A stretch of 64,000 bases of DNA. Origin: Sphingomonas oleivorans. GTDB lineage: Bacteria; Pseudomonadota; Alphaproteobacteria; Sphingomonadales; Sphingomonadaceae. Made by a program: the position numbers and the translations under genes. The notes beneath the pieces are model-generated. The model was not told where the DNA came from. It did no database searches and saw only the letters and a list, made by a program, of their open reading frames with translations. Numbering within the stretch: position 1 is the stretch's first letter; each line of letters opens with the position of its first letter. Of the stretch, positions 28,780 through 39,587 are shown piece after piece. The stretch lies in assembly GCF_003050615.1 (NCBI RefSeq), contig NZ_NWBU01000009.1, forward strand, positions 278,071 to 342,070. The letters run 5' to 3'.

Positions 28780-30858
28780 ATGAACGGCCTCGGTTTCCGG
28801 TTAATGACGTTGTGGCTGGCCTTGGCGGCGCTGCTGGCGCCCATGGTGGCGCGCGCGCAGGCGGAGCCGCATCTCAAGTCGAGGCTGGTGGCGGAAAGCA
28901 GCGCGCCCAAGGCGGGGACGACGATCACGCTCGCGCTGCTGATGCGGCCCGATCCGACATGGCATGGCTATTGGAAGAATCCGGGCGATTCGGGCGTCGA
29001 GACGAATATCGAATGGACCGCGCCGCCGGGCGTGACGATCGGCCCGATCCAATATCCCGTGCCGCAGACGCTGCTGATCTCGGGCCTGATGAACTATGTC
29101 TATGAAGGGCCCTATACGCAGTTGATGGAGCTGACGCTGCCGGCGGGGCTGGCGCCGGGCACGAAGCTGCCCATCCGGGGCAAGGCGGACTGGCTGGTCT
29201 GCACGTCCGAAATCTGCGTGCCCGAGACGGCGGAGCTTGCGATCGATCTGGTGGTGGGCGACGGCGCGGTGGACGCCGCGACGCGCGCCGAGTTCGACCG
29301 TTATCGCGCCGCGCTGCCCAAGCCCTTGGGTTCGGAGGCCAAGTTCGCGGTCGCGGGGAGCAGCTTTCGCCTGGGCGTGCCGCTGCCGGCCGCGGCGGCG
29401 GTAAGCCAGGCCTATTTCTTCCCGCTGACCGATGGCGTGATCGACTATGCCGCGCCGCAGACGGTGACGCGCGACGGCGACCTGCTGGTGATCGAGACCA
29501 AGGCACGCGAGGGCGAGGCGGCACCCGCGAAGATCGAGGGACTGCTGAAGCTCGGCGAGCATAATGGGCTGATGTTGACGGCGGTGTCGGGTACGGTGCC
29601 CGCGGGCGGCACGCCGCTAGCCAAGGCGGGCGAGGCAGCTGGGGCCGGGGAAGAGGGCGATGCGGCAACGCTGCTGCTCGCGCTCGGCGGCGCGATATTG
29701 GGCGGATTGCTGCTCAACATCATGCCCTGTGTCTTTCCGATCCTGAGCCTGAAGGCGTTGAGCCTCGCCCGGTCGGGTGAGTCCGAGGCTTCGGCGCGCA
29801 AGGAGGCGCTCGCCTATACAGCGGGCGTGGTGCTGGTCTGCGCGGCGCTGGGCGCGATCCTGCTGGTGTTGCGCGCGGGCGGCAATGTAGCGGGCTGGGC
29901 CTTCCAGCTTCAGGATCCGCGCGTGATCCTCTTCCTCCTCCTGCTGGTGGCGGCGATCGGGCTCAATCTCGCCGGGCTGTTCGAGCTGCCGGTGATTTCG
30001 GGAGGCGACAGCCTTGCCTCCTCCGGCGGTATGGGCGGTGCCTTCTGGACGGGCGCGCTGGCGGCCTTCGTCGCGACGCCCTGCACCGGGCCTTTCATGG
30101 GCGCGGCGCTGGGGGCGGCGCTCGTTCTGCCGCCGGCGGGCGCGATGGCGGTATTCGCGGGGCTGGGGCTGGGTCTTGCCTTGCCTTTCCTCGCCTTGGG
30201 TTTCGTGCCCGCGTTGCGGCGCAAGCTGCCCAGGCCGGGGGCGTGGATGGATAAGCTGCGGCGCATCCTTGCCGTTCCGATGTTCGCGACGGCGCTGGGC
30301 CTTGCCTGGATTCTCGGGCGGCAGGCGGGCGTGGACGGTATGACGCTGGGGCTGGGTGCCGCACTACTGATCGGGCTGGCGCTCTGGTGGGTCGGGCGGC
30401 GGCAGGCGCGCGGCGCGGGGGCCGCATGGTGGCCGCTCGTGCCGGCGGCGGCGGCGGCGATCGCGCTGCTGGTCGTGGTGCCGCGCGAGCCGGCGATCGC
30501 ATCCGCCAAGACGGAAAGCGCGCTCAGCGCCGAGCCGTTCAGCGAGGCGCGGCTGGCGGCGCTCCGCAGCGAGGGTAGGCCGATCTTCGTCTATTTCACG
30601 GCAGACTGGTGCCTGACCTGCAAGGTGAACGAGAAGGCTGCGATCGAGCGCGCCGAGGTCGCCGACGCGTTCAAGGCGAGAAAGGTGGCGGTGCTGGTGG
30701 GCGACTGGACGCGCGGCGACGCGACGATCGGCCGTTTCCTCGCGACGCATGGCCGGTCGGGTGTGCCGCTCTATCTCTTCTATCCGGCCGGCGGCGGCGA
30801 GCCGACCGTGCTGCCGCAGGTGCTGACGCCGGGGACGCTCACCGCGCTCGGCGCCTGA
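28780..30858 (+). CDS. dsbD: Protein-disulfide reductase DsbD
   Basis: 692 residues. A signal peptide leads into a periplasmic N-terminal domain with the pair LVCTSEICVP (Cys141 and Cys146). An eight-helix membrane domain follows with NIMPCVFPI (Cys317) and VATPCTGPFMG (Cys435), then a C-terminal thioredoxin domain with DWCLTC (Cys611, Cys614). All three redox pairs needed to pass electrons from cytoplasmic thioredoxin to the periplasm are therefore present. The N-terminal domain resembles the ScsB/DsbC-corrector type rather than the classic alpha domain, so partner proteins may differ from E. coli. The ATG at 28780 follows GGAG by 5 bases. Confidence 0.92.
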   Translation: MNGLGFRLMTLWLALAALLAPMVARAQAEPHLKSRLVAESSAPKAGTTITLALLMRPDPTWHGYWKNPGDSGVETNIEWTAPPGVTIGPIQYPVPQTLLISGLMNYVYEGPYTQLMELTLPAGLAPGTKLPIRGKADWLVCTSEICVPETAELAIDLVVGDGAVDAATRAEFDRYRAALPKPLGSEAKFAVAGSSFRLGVPLPAAAAVSQAYFFPLTDGVIDYAAPQTVTRDGDLLVIETKAREGEAAPAKIEGLLKLGEHNGLMLTAVSGTVPAGGTPLAKAGEAAGAGEEGDAATLLLALGGAILGGLLLNIMPCVFPILSLKALSLARSGESEASARKEALAYTAGVVLVCAALGAILLVLRAGGNVAGWAFQLQDPRVILFLLLLVAAIGLNLAGLFELPVISGGDSLASSGGMGGAFWTGALAAFVATPCTGPFMGAALGAALVLPPAGAMAVFAGLGLGLALPFLALGFVPALRRKLPRPGAWMDKLRRILAVPMFATALGLAWILGRQAGVDGMTLGLGAALLIGLALWWVGRRQARGAGAAWWPLVPAAAAAIALLVVVPREPAIASAKTESALSAEPFSEARLAALRSEGRPIFVYFTADWCLTCKVNEKAAIERAEVADAFKARKVAVLVGDWTRGDATIGRFLATHGRSGVPLYLFYPAGGGEPTVLPQVLTPGTLTALGA

Positions 30859-30954
30859 GGGCCTTGCTCGGCACAGCGTGTTTTCAGTGATTGACGTCCC
30901 GCCGATGGCCGCAGGATGATGGGTCCGGCGGGGATGGGTTTGGGAGGTGCGCCT

Positions 30955-31560
30955 ATGTCTCGCCTGTTTGCCCTCGTCACCCTGTCCGTCGCGATCGCGG
31001 CGCCGGCATCGGCCCAGCCCCGCATCGGTGCGCCCGCACCGGCCTTCAGCGGGGTCGATTCCAATGGCAGGCCGGTGAAGCTGGCCGATTATCGCGGCCG
31101 GACGGTCGTGCTCGAATGGAATAATCCGGGCTGTCCTTTCGTGCAGAAACATTATCGCAGCGGGAATATGCAGAAGACGCAGGCCCGCGCGCGGCAGGAC
31201 GGCGCAGTGTGGCTCAGCGTCAATTCCGGGGCATCGGGCAAGCAGGGCCATATGACGGGGGCCGCGGCCAATGGCTTCGTGAAGGCGCAAAAGGCGCAGC
31301 CGACCGCCTATCTGCTCGATCCTTCGGGCGCGATCGGCAGGGCCTATGCCGCCAAGACCACGCCCGAAATCTATGTGATCGATGCGAAAGGCATCCTCGT
31401 CTACCAGGGCGCGATCGATGATCGGCCCACTGCCGATCCCGCCGACATAGCGGGCGCGCGCAACCATGTGCTGGCGGCGCTGGCGGAAGTGAAGGCAGGC
31501 AAGCAGGTCTCCGTCGCCCAGACGCGCAGCTATGGCTGCTCGGTCAAATATGCCTCCTGA
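30955..31560 (+). CDS. Exported thioredoxin-like (redoxin) protein
   Basis: 201 residues. A signal peptide (MSRLFALVTLSVAIAAPASA) is followed by a redoxin/AhpC-TSA fold: IGAPAPAFSGVDSNGRPV, LADYRGRTVVLEWNNPGCPF with a single cysteine rather than CxxC, TAYLLDPSGAIGRAYAAKTTPEIYV and LVYQGAIDD. A second cysteine lies at the C-terminus (SYGCSVKY) and might act as resolving residue. It follows dsbD by 96 bp in the same direction, so it may be a peroxiredoxin-like partner reduced through DsbD in the periplasm; this pairing is inferred. GGGAGG precedes the ATG. Confidence 0.88.
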   Translation: MSRLFALVTLSVAIAAPASAQPRIGAPAPAFSGVDSNGRPVKLADYRGRTVVLEWNNPGCPFVQKHYRSGNMQKTQARARQDGAVWLSVNSGASGKQGHMTGAAANGFVKAQKAQPTAYLLDPSGAIGRAYAAKTTPEIYVIDAKGILVYQGAIDDRPTADPADIAGARNHVLAALAEVKAGKQVSVAQTRSYGCSVKYAS

Positions 31561-31570
31561 ACGGGCGTGA

Positions 31571-33031
31571 TCAGCTGGTGGCAAGGCCCCTGATGCTATC
31601 GCTCTGGTCCACCACCTTGGCCGCCTCGAAACTGGCAACGGGATAGGCGCAATAATCGGCGGCATAATAAGCGCTCGGCCGATGATTGCCCGATGCGCCT
31701 ATGCCGCCGAAGGGCATGTTCGATGCAGCGCCCGTAGTCGGCCGATTGCGATTCACCACGCCCGCGCGGGAGCGGTCGAGGAAGCGGTGCCAGAGCGCGT
31801 CATCGTCGCTGATCAGCCCGGCGGACAGGCCGAAGGCGGTCGCATTGGCGGCCTCGATCGCCGCATCGAAGCCGGGAACGCGGATGATCTGCAGCACCGG
31901 CGCGAAGATTTCGGCATCGGGCGCGGCGATTCCGGTCACGTCGATCAGCGCGGGCGTGACGAAGGCGGAGCGCTTCCCCTCCGGTCGCAGCAGCGGGCGG
32001 ATGCTGCGCGCGCCGGCCGCGACGAGGCGATCGACCGCGCCATGCGCCTGTGCCGCCGCGGCATCGGAGATGAGCGGGCCCATGAAGGATTCCGGCGCCT
32101 CGTTCCAGGCGCCGATGCGGAGGCGATCCGCCAGCGCCGCCACTGCCTCGACGATCGCATCGCCGCTAGCGCCTTCCGGCACGATCAGACGGCGCGCGCA
32201 GGAGCAGCGCTGGCCGGTGGTGACGAAGGCCGACTGGGCGATGATCGAGGCGGCGGGTTCGGCGGGCGTATCCCAGGCGATAAGCGGATTGTTGCCGCCC
32301 AGCTCCAGCGCGAGGATCACCTGCGGCCGATCGGCAAAGACGCGGCGGAAATGCGCGCCGGCCGCAGCCGAGCCGGTGAAGAGCAGCCCATCGATATGCG
32401 TTTCGATCAGGGCGGCGCCGGTGTCGCGCCCGCCCTGGACGAGATTGAACACGCCGGCCGGCAATCCTGCCCCCGCCCATGCCTCGGCCATGAGCTGGCC
32501 GACCAGCGGGGTGAGCTCGGACGGCTTGAAGACGATCGTGTCGCCCGCCAGCAGCGCCGGCACGATATGGCCGTTGGGCAGATGACCCGGGAAATTATAG
32601 GGGCCGAGCACCGCCATCACGCCATGCGGGCGATGGCGCAACACCGCGCTGCCGAAGGCGAGGGCCGCCTCGCGCGTGCCGGCGCGCTCCGCCTGCGCGG
32701 CGATCGACACCTCGACCTTGGCGATCATCGAGCCGATCTCGGCCTCGCTCTCCCACAGCGCCTTGCCCGTCTCGCGCGATATGGCCTCGGCAAGCATGGA
32801 GCGGCGCTCGCCGAGCACGCCGGCGAAGCGGCGCACGGCGGCGATGCGCTCGTCGAGCGGCGTATCGGCCCAGCCGCGAAAGGCGGCGCGGGCCGCCGCG
32901 ACGGCGGCCGCGACATCGGCGGGGGAGGCCGATGCTTCCTCCCAGATCGTCTCGCCCGTCGCAGGATCGATGGAGGCGAACGGTGCTCCGCTGCCGGCGC
33001 GCCAGCGTCCATCAATATAGAGCCCGCTCAT
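31571..33031 (-). CDS. astD: AstD-like succinylglutamate-semialdehyde dehydrogenase
   Basis: 486 residues of the NAD-dependent aldehyde dehydrogenase superfamily. It has VLGPYNFPGHLPNGHI, which is characteristic of AstD, FTGSAAAGAHFRRVFA, the active-site Glu in LELGGNNPLI, and the nucleophile in TTGQRCSCARRLIVP. AstD oxidises N-succinylglutamate 5-semialdehyde in the arginine succinyltransferase route. No astA, astB, astC or astE is nearby. Instead the gene is coupled by ATGA overlap to a DUF1338 gene, so the true aldehyde in this operon may differ. Confidence 0.85.
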   Translation of the reverse strand: MSGLYIDGRWRAGSGAPFASIDPATGETIWEEASASPADVAAAVAAARAAFRGWADTPLDERIAAVRRFAGVLGERRSMLAEAISRETGKALWESEAEIGSMIAKVEVSIAAQAERAGTREAALAFGSAVLRHRPHGVMAVLGPYNFPGHLPNGHIVPALLAGDTIVFKPSELTPLVGQLMAEAWAGAGLPAGVFNLVQGGRDTGAALIETHIDGLLFTGSAAAGAHFRRVFADRPQVILALELGGNNPLIAWDTPAEPAASIIAQSAFVTTGQRCSCARRLIVPEGASGDAIVEAVAALADRLRIGAWNEAPESFMGPLISDAAAAQAHGAVDRLVAAGARSIRPLLRPEGKRSAFVTPALIDVTGIAAPDAEIFAPVLQIIRVPGFDAAIEAANATAFGLSAGLISDDDALWHRFLDRSRAGVVNRNRPTTGAASNMPFGGIGASGNHRPSAYYAADYCAYPVASFEAAKVVDQSDSIRGLATS

Positions 33032-34050
33032 GCCGTCTTGGTCATCGCGAAGATGCCCTGCGCATTGCCGCTGTCGAATCCGAGGTCGAGCTTGCCCGTC
33101 TCCGGATCGATCTTGCGGGTGATGAATTCGTAAAAAGAGCCGGGGACCGCGCGGCGAACGATCTCGCCATGGAGACCGACGAACTTGCGTTCGACCGGAT
33201 CGGCGCGAAAGGCGGTCTGGCGGATGCGGCCGCTGCCCGATATCTCGACCTGATCCTTCATCGGCCGGCCGAGCGCGCGCTGCGCCTCCGCCAGCGTATC
33301 GACATCGGCCACGCGATCGGTGGCATGGTTGAAGGCATTGCCCTCGGTCGCGATCCAGGCGGCTTCGGCGGACTGGCCCAGCAATGTCTCATAATCGGCG
33401 AGTGCGGGTGCGGGATGGTGGCGGCCGAAGGCGGCGACGATCTCGGGCAGCGCCGCTGCGGCGACGGGGAAGGGGACAGCGCCCTCCGCCGCGAAAAGAT
33501 CGAGTGCCGTCCGGGCGGCCTGCCCGAGCGGATCATGTGAGTTGCCGAAGATGCGGGCGGCGGCCTCGCCGAACGCCGCGTCGAAGCGATCGACATGCAG
33601 CTCGCTCACGAAGAATTGCGGGATCGTTTCGGGCGCATCGCGGTGGCGATAGGCGCGGCCCGTCATCTTGAGGCGGGGGAGGGGATAGACTTCCGCCATA
33701 TGATAGCCGAGCGGCTCGAGAATGCGGGTGAAGGCGGCCTCGCCCGCCGGCAACTCCCCCGTGGGGCCATCCGCGAAGCGGATCGTGCGCAGCGCGCCAT
33801 GATCGAAAAGCAGCTTGCCGCCGCCCGCGATCCTGTCCGCCACATAGGCGGCGCCGGTCGGCACGCGGCGCAGCAGGTCGTCGAACAGCAGGACGTTGAG
33901 CGCCATGGCAAAGGCGGCGCGGGACACGGTCTCGCCGTCACCGGTGGTGGTTGCGGGATCGAGATCGAGCTTGGCGACCGCGCCGGCGGCTCCTGCCTCA
34001 CCCAGCATCGTCGCGACAAGGGCTGCGACGACATCATTCTCATTGGCCAT
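33028..34050 (-). CDS. DUF1338 family (2-oxoadipate dioxygenase/decarboxylase-like)
   Basis: 340 residues, cytoplasmic. It matches the DUF1338/YdcJ/HglS family, seen in the NVLLFDDLLRRVP opening, FVSELHVDRF, WIATEGNAFNHATDRV and the C-terminal GSFYEFITRK segments that carry the His/Glu ligands of the non-haem iron. The characterised member HglS converts 2-oxoadipate to D-2-hydroxyglutarate in lysine breakdown. Here the gene precedes an AstD-like dehydrogenase in a two-gene operon, which points to amino-acid catabolism, but whether the substrate is 2-oxoadipate is not shown. The ATG at 34050 gives MANENDVVAAL. Confidence 0.82.
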   Translation of the reverse strand: MANENDVVAALVATMLGEAGAAGAVAKLDLDPATTTGDGETVSRAAFAMALNVLLFDDLLRRVPTGAAYVADRIAGGGKLLFDHGALRTIRFADGPTGELPAGEAAFTRILEPLGYHMAEVYPLPRLKMTGRAYRHRDAPETIPQFFVSELHVDRFDAAFGEAAARIFGNSHDPLGQAARTALDLFAAEGAVPFPVAAAALPEIVAAFGRHHPAPALADYETLLGQSAEAAWIATEGNAFNHATDRVADVDTLAEAQRALGRPMKDQVEISGSGRIRQTAFRADPVERKFVGLHGEIVRRAVPGSFYEFITRKIDPETGKLDLGFDSGNAQGIFAMTKTA

Positions 34051-34332
34051 CAGACATTCCTCTGTGCCTTGATCGTGCGGTTGTCATAGGATGACGGACG
34101 CGTCGAGGACACCCTTGTGAACGGGCACGGCGGCGCGCACAGCATCGATTCCGGCTGCTCGGACAATGTTCGGGTGGGCAGCTGGTTGCGGCAATTGCAC
34201 GAACGATGGTGACAAGTGCGCATTTTCGCCCGATAGCAGCGCAAGGGCGGCTGAAACGCTGTGCTGGCGATGGACGAAGGTCTATCGCTGTCGCTACAAG
34301 CCGCCTCCCGATTCACGGAGGAAAGTCACGAT

Positions 34333-34608
34333 ATGAATAATGCCGATCTCGCCGATCGTATCGCAACCGATCATGGCGTCACCAAGGCCGAAGCCCGCAA
34401 GCTGATCGACGCCGTCTTCTCCGCGATCACGGACGCCGCGGCGAAGGATGAGGAAGTCTCGCTCAGCGGCTTCGGCAAGTTCAAGGTGAAGAACAGCCCG
34501 GCCCGCGACGGCCGCAATCCGGCGACCGGCGAGCCGATGAAGATCGCCGCGTCGCGCAAGCTCGGCTTCACGCCTGCCAAGGCGGTGAAGGACAAGCTGA
34601 ACGGCTGA
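34333..34608 (+). CDS. HU-family DNA-binding protein
   Basis: 91 residues. MNNADLADRIATDHGVTKAE leads into the helical dimer body, then VSLSGFGKFKVKNSPARDGRNPATGEPM with the DNA-intercalating arm and RNPATGE signature, and ends KAVKDKLNG. It is a nucleoid-associated histone-like protein that bends DNA without strong sequence preference. The ATG at 34333 follows GGAGGAAAG. A strong terminator follows, so it is monocistronic. It is somewhat divergent at the N-terminus from E. coli HU but full length. Confidence 0.95.
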   Translation: MNNADLADRIATDHGVTKAEARKLIDAVFSAITDAAAKDEEVSLSGFGKFKVKNSPARDGRNPATGEPMKIAASRKLGFTPAKAVKDKLNG

Positions 34609-34615
34609 TCCTGCA

Positions 34616-34654
34616 GACTGTCGCCGGGGCATATGTTCCGGCGACAGTCTTTCC
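34616..34654 (+). terminator. Intrinsic terminator after the HU gene
   Basis: A perfect 12-bp stem, GACTGTCGCCGG (34616-34627) with CCGGCGACAGTC (34638-34649), then TTTCCC. Confidence 0.9.
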
Positions 34655-34683
34655 CGGCCATTTATTTCCAGCCTGTGGGCGCC

Positions 34684-37263
<2,580 letters not shown>

Positions 37264-37289
37264 GAACATCCCCTTTCGCGGACGGATAT

Positions 37290-37314
37290 GATGTTGCTAT
37301 TATGCAACACAAGG
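37290..37314 (-). promoter_or_regulatory. Inverted repeat and possible heat-shock promoter upstream of clpB
   Basis: TGTTGC (37292-37297) and GCAACA (37304-37309) form a perfect inverted repeat with a 6-bp spacer. Read toward clpB, CCTTG (37314-37310) resembles the -35 of RpoH-type promoters, and CATAAT lies within the repeat as a possible sigma70 -10. The RpoH -10 match is weak, so the assignment is tentative. Confidence 0.35.
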
Positions 37315-37460
37315 GGCTGGCGCGACATTTTCCCTATCCTCTTCCTGCGAGCAGTCGCGCGCTGCTTTGCGGCTCAGCATTTGCCCGGAGATTATCCCCG
37401 TTTGGAGGAAGCTTTTCCTGCCGACATGCTTTGCGTCGCCGGCGTTCGGGAGGATTGCAT

Positions 37461-38093
37461 ATGAGGATAGGGCTGGTCGTCGCGGCTATCCTGGCCATGA
37501 TCGTTCCGGCCGCCGCTTCGGCCGAGCAGGTGCGCATCAAGTTCGATGGCAATTTCGCCGATGGATCGCTCTATCCGACCGGCATGAAGGTTTCGGGAAC
37601 GCTGTCCTATGACCGCGATGCGCTGCCCTTTTACGTCTATGAAACCAACCCCGGATTGGGCGTGGCGCTGTTCGATGATGCCGAGATCCATTTCGGCATC
37701 GGCAGTCGGCGATTTGCGCAATATTCCTATTATGGCGATCTGGTGGGGGACGACGGCTCAGACGAGTTTCTGCAATTCTCCACCGGCTTCGTCGATCGCG
37801 CGATTCCGAGCCATAAGCTGTTCTTCTATCTGGATTTCGAAGCGAATGGGGCGGATCTGATCCACGATCTTCGCTATCCGGGCGCGACGGAATTGCTATC
37901 CTTTTCCGCACTGGCTCGCGCTGAAGCAGACGATCTCGGGCAATCGAGCATCGCTCCTCTGACGTTCAGCATCACCCCGCCTGCGCCCGAGCCGGAGGGC
38001 TGGGCGACGATGACTGCCGGGCTGTCGCTTGCCGGCTTCGCCGCTCGCCGAGGGAAAGGCCGGCTATTCGGCCGCGCCAGGGCCGCCGCCTGA
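37461..38093 (+). CDS. PEP-CTERM sorting-domain exported protein
   Basis: 210 residues. A signal peptide (MRIGLVVAAILAMIVPAAASA) is followed by a beta-rich body with no known domain and a C-terminal tail matching the PEP-CTERM form: APEPEGWATMTAGLSLAGFA, then RRGK. This tail is the recognition signal for exosortase-dependent sorting in Gram-negative bacteria that make exopolysaccharide. Function of the body is unknown. The ATG follows GGGAGG. The gene is divergent from clpB, and no exosortase gene is in the window. A basic stretch after the RR is longer than usual. Confidence 0.8.
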   Translation: MRIGLVVAAILAMIVPAAASAEQVRIKFDGNFADGSLYPTGMKVSGTLSYDRDALPFYVYETNPGLGVALFDDAEIHFGIGSRRFAQYSYYGDLVGDDGSDEFLQFSTGFVDRAIPSHKLFFYLDFEANGADLIHDLRYPGATELLSFSALARAEADDLGQSSIAPLTFSITPPAPEPEGWATMTAGLSLAGFAARRGKGRLFGRARAAA

Positions 38094-38129
38094 AGCGCCC
38101 TCGGGCGATCGGGCGGCGGCTGTTCGCGA

Positions 38130-38630
38130 TCAGGCGCCGCGGCTGGCTTCGAACAGGAACCAGGCCCGTTCCTCGGCGAGGTCGGTCCATTCGTCGAGAA
38201 TGCCGCTCGTGGCATTGTCCTTCGCCGCGTCGACGATGTCCTTGGCTTCGCGGAACTTCTCGACCAGCTTCAGATTGTCGTCGCGCAGTTCGGCGAGCAT
38301 GTCGGTGGCGCTGACGAATTCGGCGTCATTGTCCTTGATCGTCTGCCGACGGGCGATGTCGCCGATCGAGCGCAGCGTGGTGCCGCCGGTCTTGCGGACG
38401 CGCTCGGCGATCGCATCGGTGGTGCCGAGGATCTGCGTCGCCTGTTCGTCGAGCATCAGATGATAATCGCGGAAATGCGGGCCCGATACGTGCCAGTGGA
38501 AGTTCTTGGTCTTGAGGTAGAGCGCATAGCTGTCGGCCAATATGCCGTTCAGCGCATCCGCCACCGAGGAGACGGCGTTGGACGGCAGGTCGGTGGGTGT
38601 GGCGAGCTCGGGCTCAGGCGTTTTCGCCAT
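38130..38630 (-). CDS. dps: Dps-family ferritin-like DNA-protection protein
   Basis: 166 residues. It shows the Dps signature: LYLKTKNFHWHVSGPHFRDYHLMLDEQ with the His, Asp and Glu ligands of the inter-subunit ferroxidase centre, then AERVRKTGGTTLRSIGDI and the final EWTDLAEERAWFLFEA. It forms a dodecamer that oxidises iron with peroxide and protects DNA. The N-terminal ~20 residues are flexible but not Lys-rich, so DNA binding may be weak. It is transcribed alone; an OxyR site was not looked for in detail. Confidence 0.95.
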   Translation of the reverse strand: MAKTPEPELATPTDLPSNAVSSVADALNGILADSYALYLKTKNFHWHVSGPHFRDYHLMLDEQATQILGTTDAIAERVRKTGGTTLRSIGDIARRQTIKDNDAEFVSATDMLAELRDDNLKLVEKFREAKDIVDAAKDNATSGILDEWTDLAEERAWFLFEASRGA

Positions 38631-38753
38631 GATCTTGTTCCTCCAAGGCAGTTTGGTTCGTTGCGCTAACGATCCACTCTAGCGTTGGTGGCGCCTGGAA
38701 CCATGAAAATGTTGTGATCGCACTGATCGATCCCGTCGATTGCAGGCCGATTG

Positions 38754-39092
38754 TCAGCCGGCGAGGCGGACGCCGATCGTCGCCAGCAATATGTCGCCCG
38801 CGCGCGAATCGCTCGGTTCGCAGCAGGCCGCTTCGCGCAGGCCCGCAAGATAGGGCATGATCATCGCCCCGCGCCCATGCCGTGCGACTGCATCGGCGAG
38901 CCCCGCCGCCAGCGTCGCCGCAGGCTCCAGCCCTGCGGTCCGCGCGAGTCGGTGAAGCGCATTCACGCGTCGGCCGAGTTCCGTGGGCGCCAATATGCGG
39001 AAATCGCGCTCCAGCGCATCGATTCTCGCCCGGACGGCGGCTGGCGGGAAGGGGCCCCCATCGCCATGTCCCAAGGCCATTTCCATCATCAC
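38754..39092 (-). CDS. Hypothetical protein, helical, function unknown
   Basis: 112 residues if read from 39092; ATGs at 39089 and 39080 are equally possible, and no clear ribosome site decides. The sequence from FPPAAVRARIDALERDF to GLREAACC is consistently helix-forming, with hydrophobic residues at a heptad-like spacing (LGRRVNALHRLARTAGLEPA), and ends in two adjacent cysteines then a short tail. Base composition matches the core genome. I do not recognise a family. It may be a small regulator, but this is not shown. Confidence 0.5.
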   Translation of the reverse strand: MMMEMALGHGDGGPFPPAAVRARIDALERDFRILAPTELGRRVNALHRLARTAGLEPAATLAAGLADAVARHGRGAMIMPYLAGLREAACCEPSDSRAGDILLATIGVRLAG

Positions 39093-39135
39093 ACCCCTTG
39101 CGCTGCAGTGTCCCCGAGCGCATTTTTAGGGGCGA

Positions 39136-39157
39136 ATTGCGACGCTGGCGTTGCAAT
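39136..39157 (+). other. Palindromic hairpin upstream of rpmG
   Basis: ATTGCGACGC and GCGTTGCAAT form a nearly perfect palindrome (one G-U pair). It lies about 60 bp ahead of an orphan terminator and may be an operator or a structural element of a small transcript. Confidence 0.4.
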
Positions 39158-39214
39158 AGGGGCCGCGCTGCTTGACTTTTCGGCCAGTCTATCCCAAAGG
39201 CCCGGGCTGACAGG

Positions 39215-39246
39215 AGCGGCGGCGACGCCGCTTTTATTTTTTTATT
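39215..39246 (+). terminator. Strong intrinsic terminator with no annotated upstream gene
   Basis: AGCGGCG (39215-39221) and CGCCGCT (39226-39232) form a perfect stem with a GCGA tetraloop, followed by TTTATTTTTTTATT. No plus-strand coding gene ends nearby; the nearest gene upstream is on the other strand. It lies 36 bp before rpmG, so it ends either a small RNA or an attenuated leader. Confidence 0.8.
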
Positions 39247-39281
39247 CGCGTCGATCGCACAGGTTCAGAGGGTAACGGGTC

Positions 39282-39449
39282 ATGGCAAAGCCGACCACCG
39301 TAAAGATCAAGCTCGTCAGCACCGCCGACACCGGCTTCTTCTATGTCACGAAGAAGAACCCGCGCACCCAGACCGAGAAGCTGAGCTTCCGGAAATATGA
39401 TCCGGTCGTGCGCAAGCATGTCGATTTCAAGGAAGCCAAGATCAAGTAA
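39282..39449 (+). CDS. rpmG: 50S ribosomal protein L33
   Basis: 55 residues: [20 protein letters not shown], then [20 protein letters not shown] and a Lys-rich end DFKEAKIK. This is the cysteine-free (zinc-independent) L33 form, the usual version in alphaproteobacteria. It binds 23S rRNA near the E site. The ATG at 39282 follows AGAGGG. It is a single gene with its own upstream terminator-like structure, which suggests separate control. Confidence 0.97.
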   Translation: MAKPTTVKIKLVSTADTGFFYVTKKNPRTQTEKLSFRKYDPVVRKHVDFKEAKIK

Positions 39450-39503
39450 GCCCGTGCGGGCGGGCGCGACGGCGCCGCCCCGGACTTGATCCCGCTTCTC
39501 GCT

Positions 39504-39573
39504 CGATCCAGCGGTGGCTCGATCTCCTGCTCCTGTTCCGACAGGAAGGAAGGCCGGGCTTTCCGCTGGATCG
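39504..39573. repeat. Nested inverted repeat between rpmG and divK
   Basis: Outer arms CGATCCAGCGG (39504-39514) and CCGCTGGATCG (39563-39573) pair perfectly. Inside is a second hairpin, TCCTGT-TCCG-ACAGGA (39531-39546). It lies between convergent genes and may serve as a bidirectional 3' end or a dispersed palindromic element. A CGGACTTGATCC string just before it resembles repeat units common in sphingomonads. Confidence 0.55.
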
Positions 39574-39587
39574 GCATTTTCATGTCA

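Noticed and set aside
34050..34316. 88-codon minus-strand frame upstream of the DUF1338 gene
   Set aside because: It fills the divergent promoter region of the HU gene and has no ribosome site or recognisable sequence.
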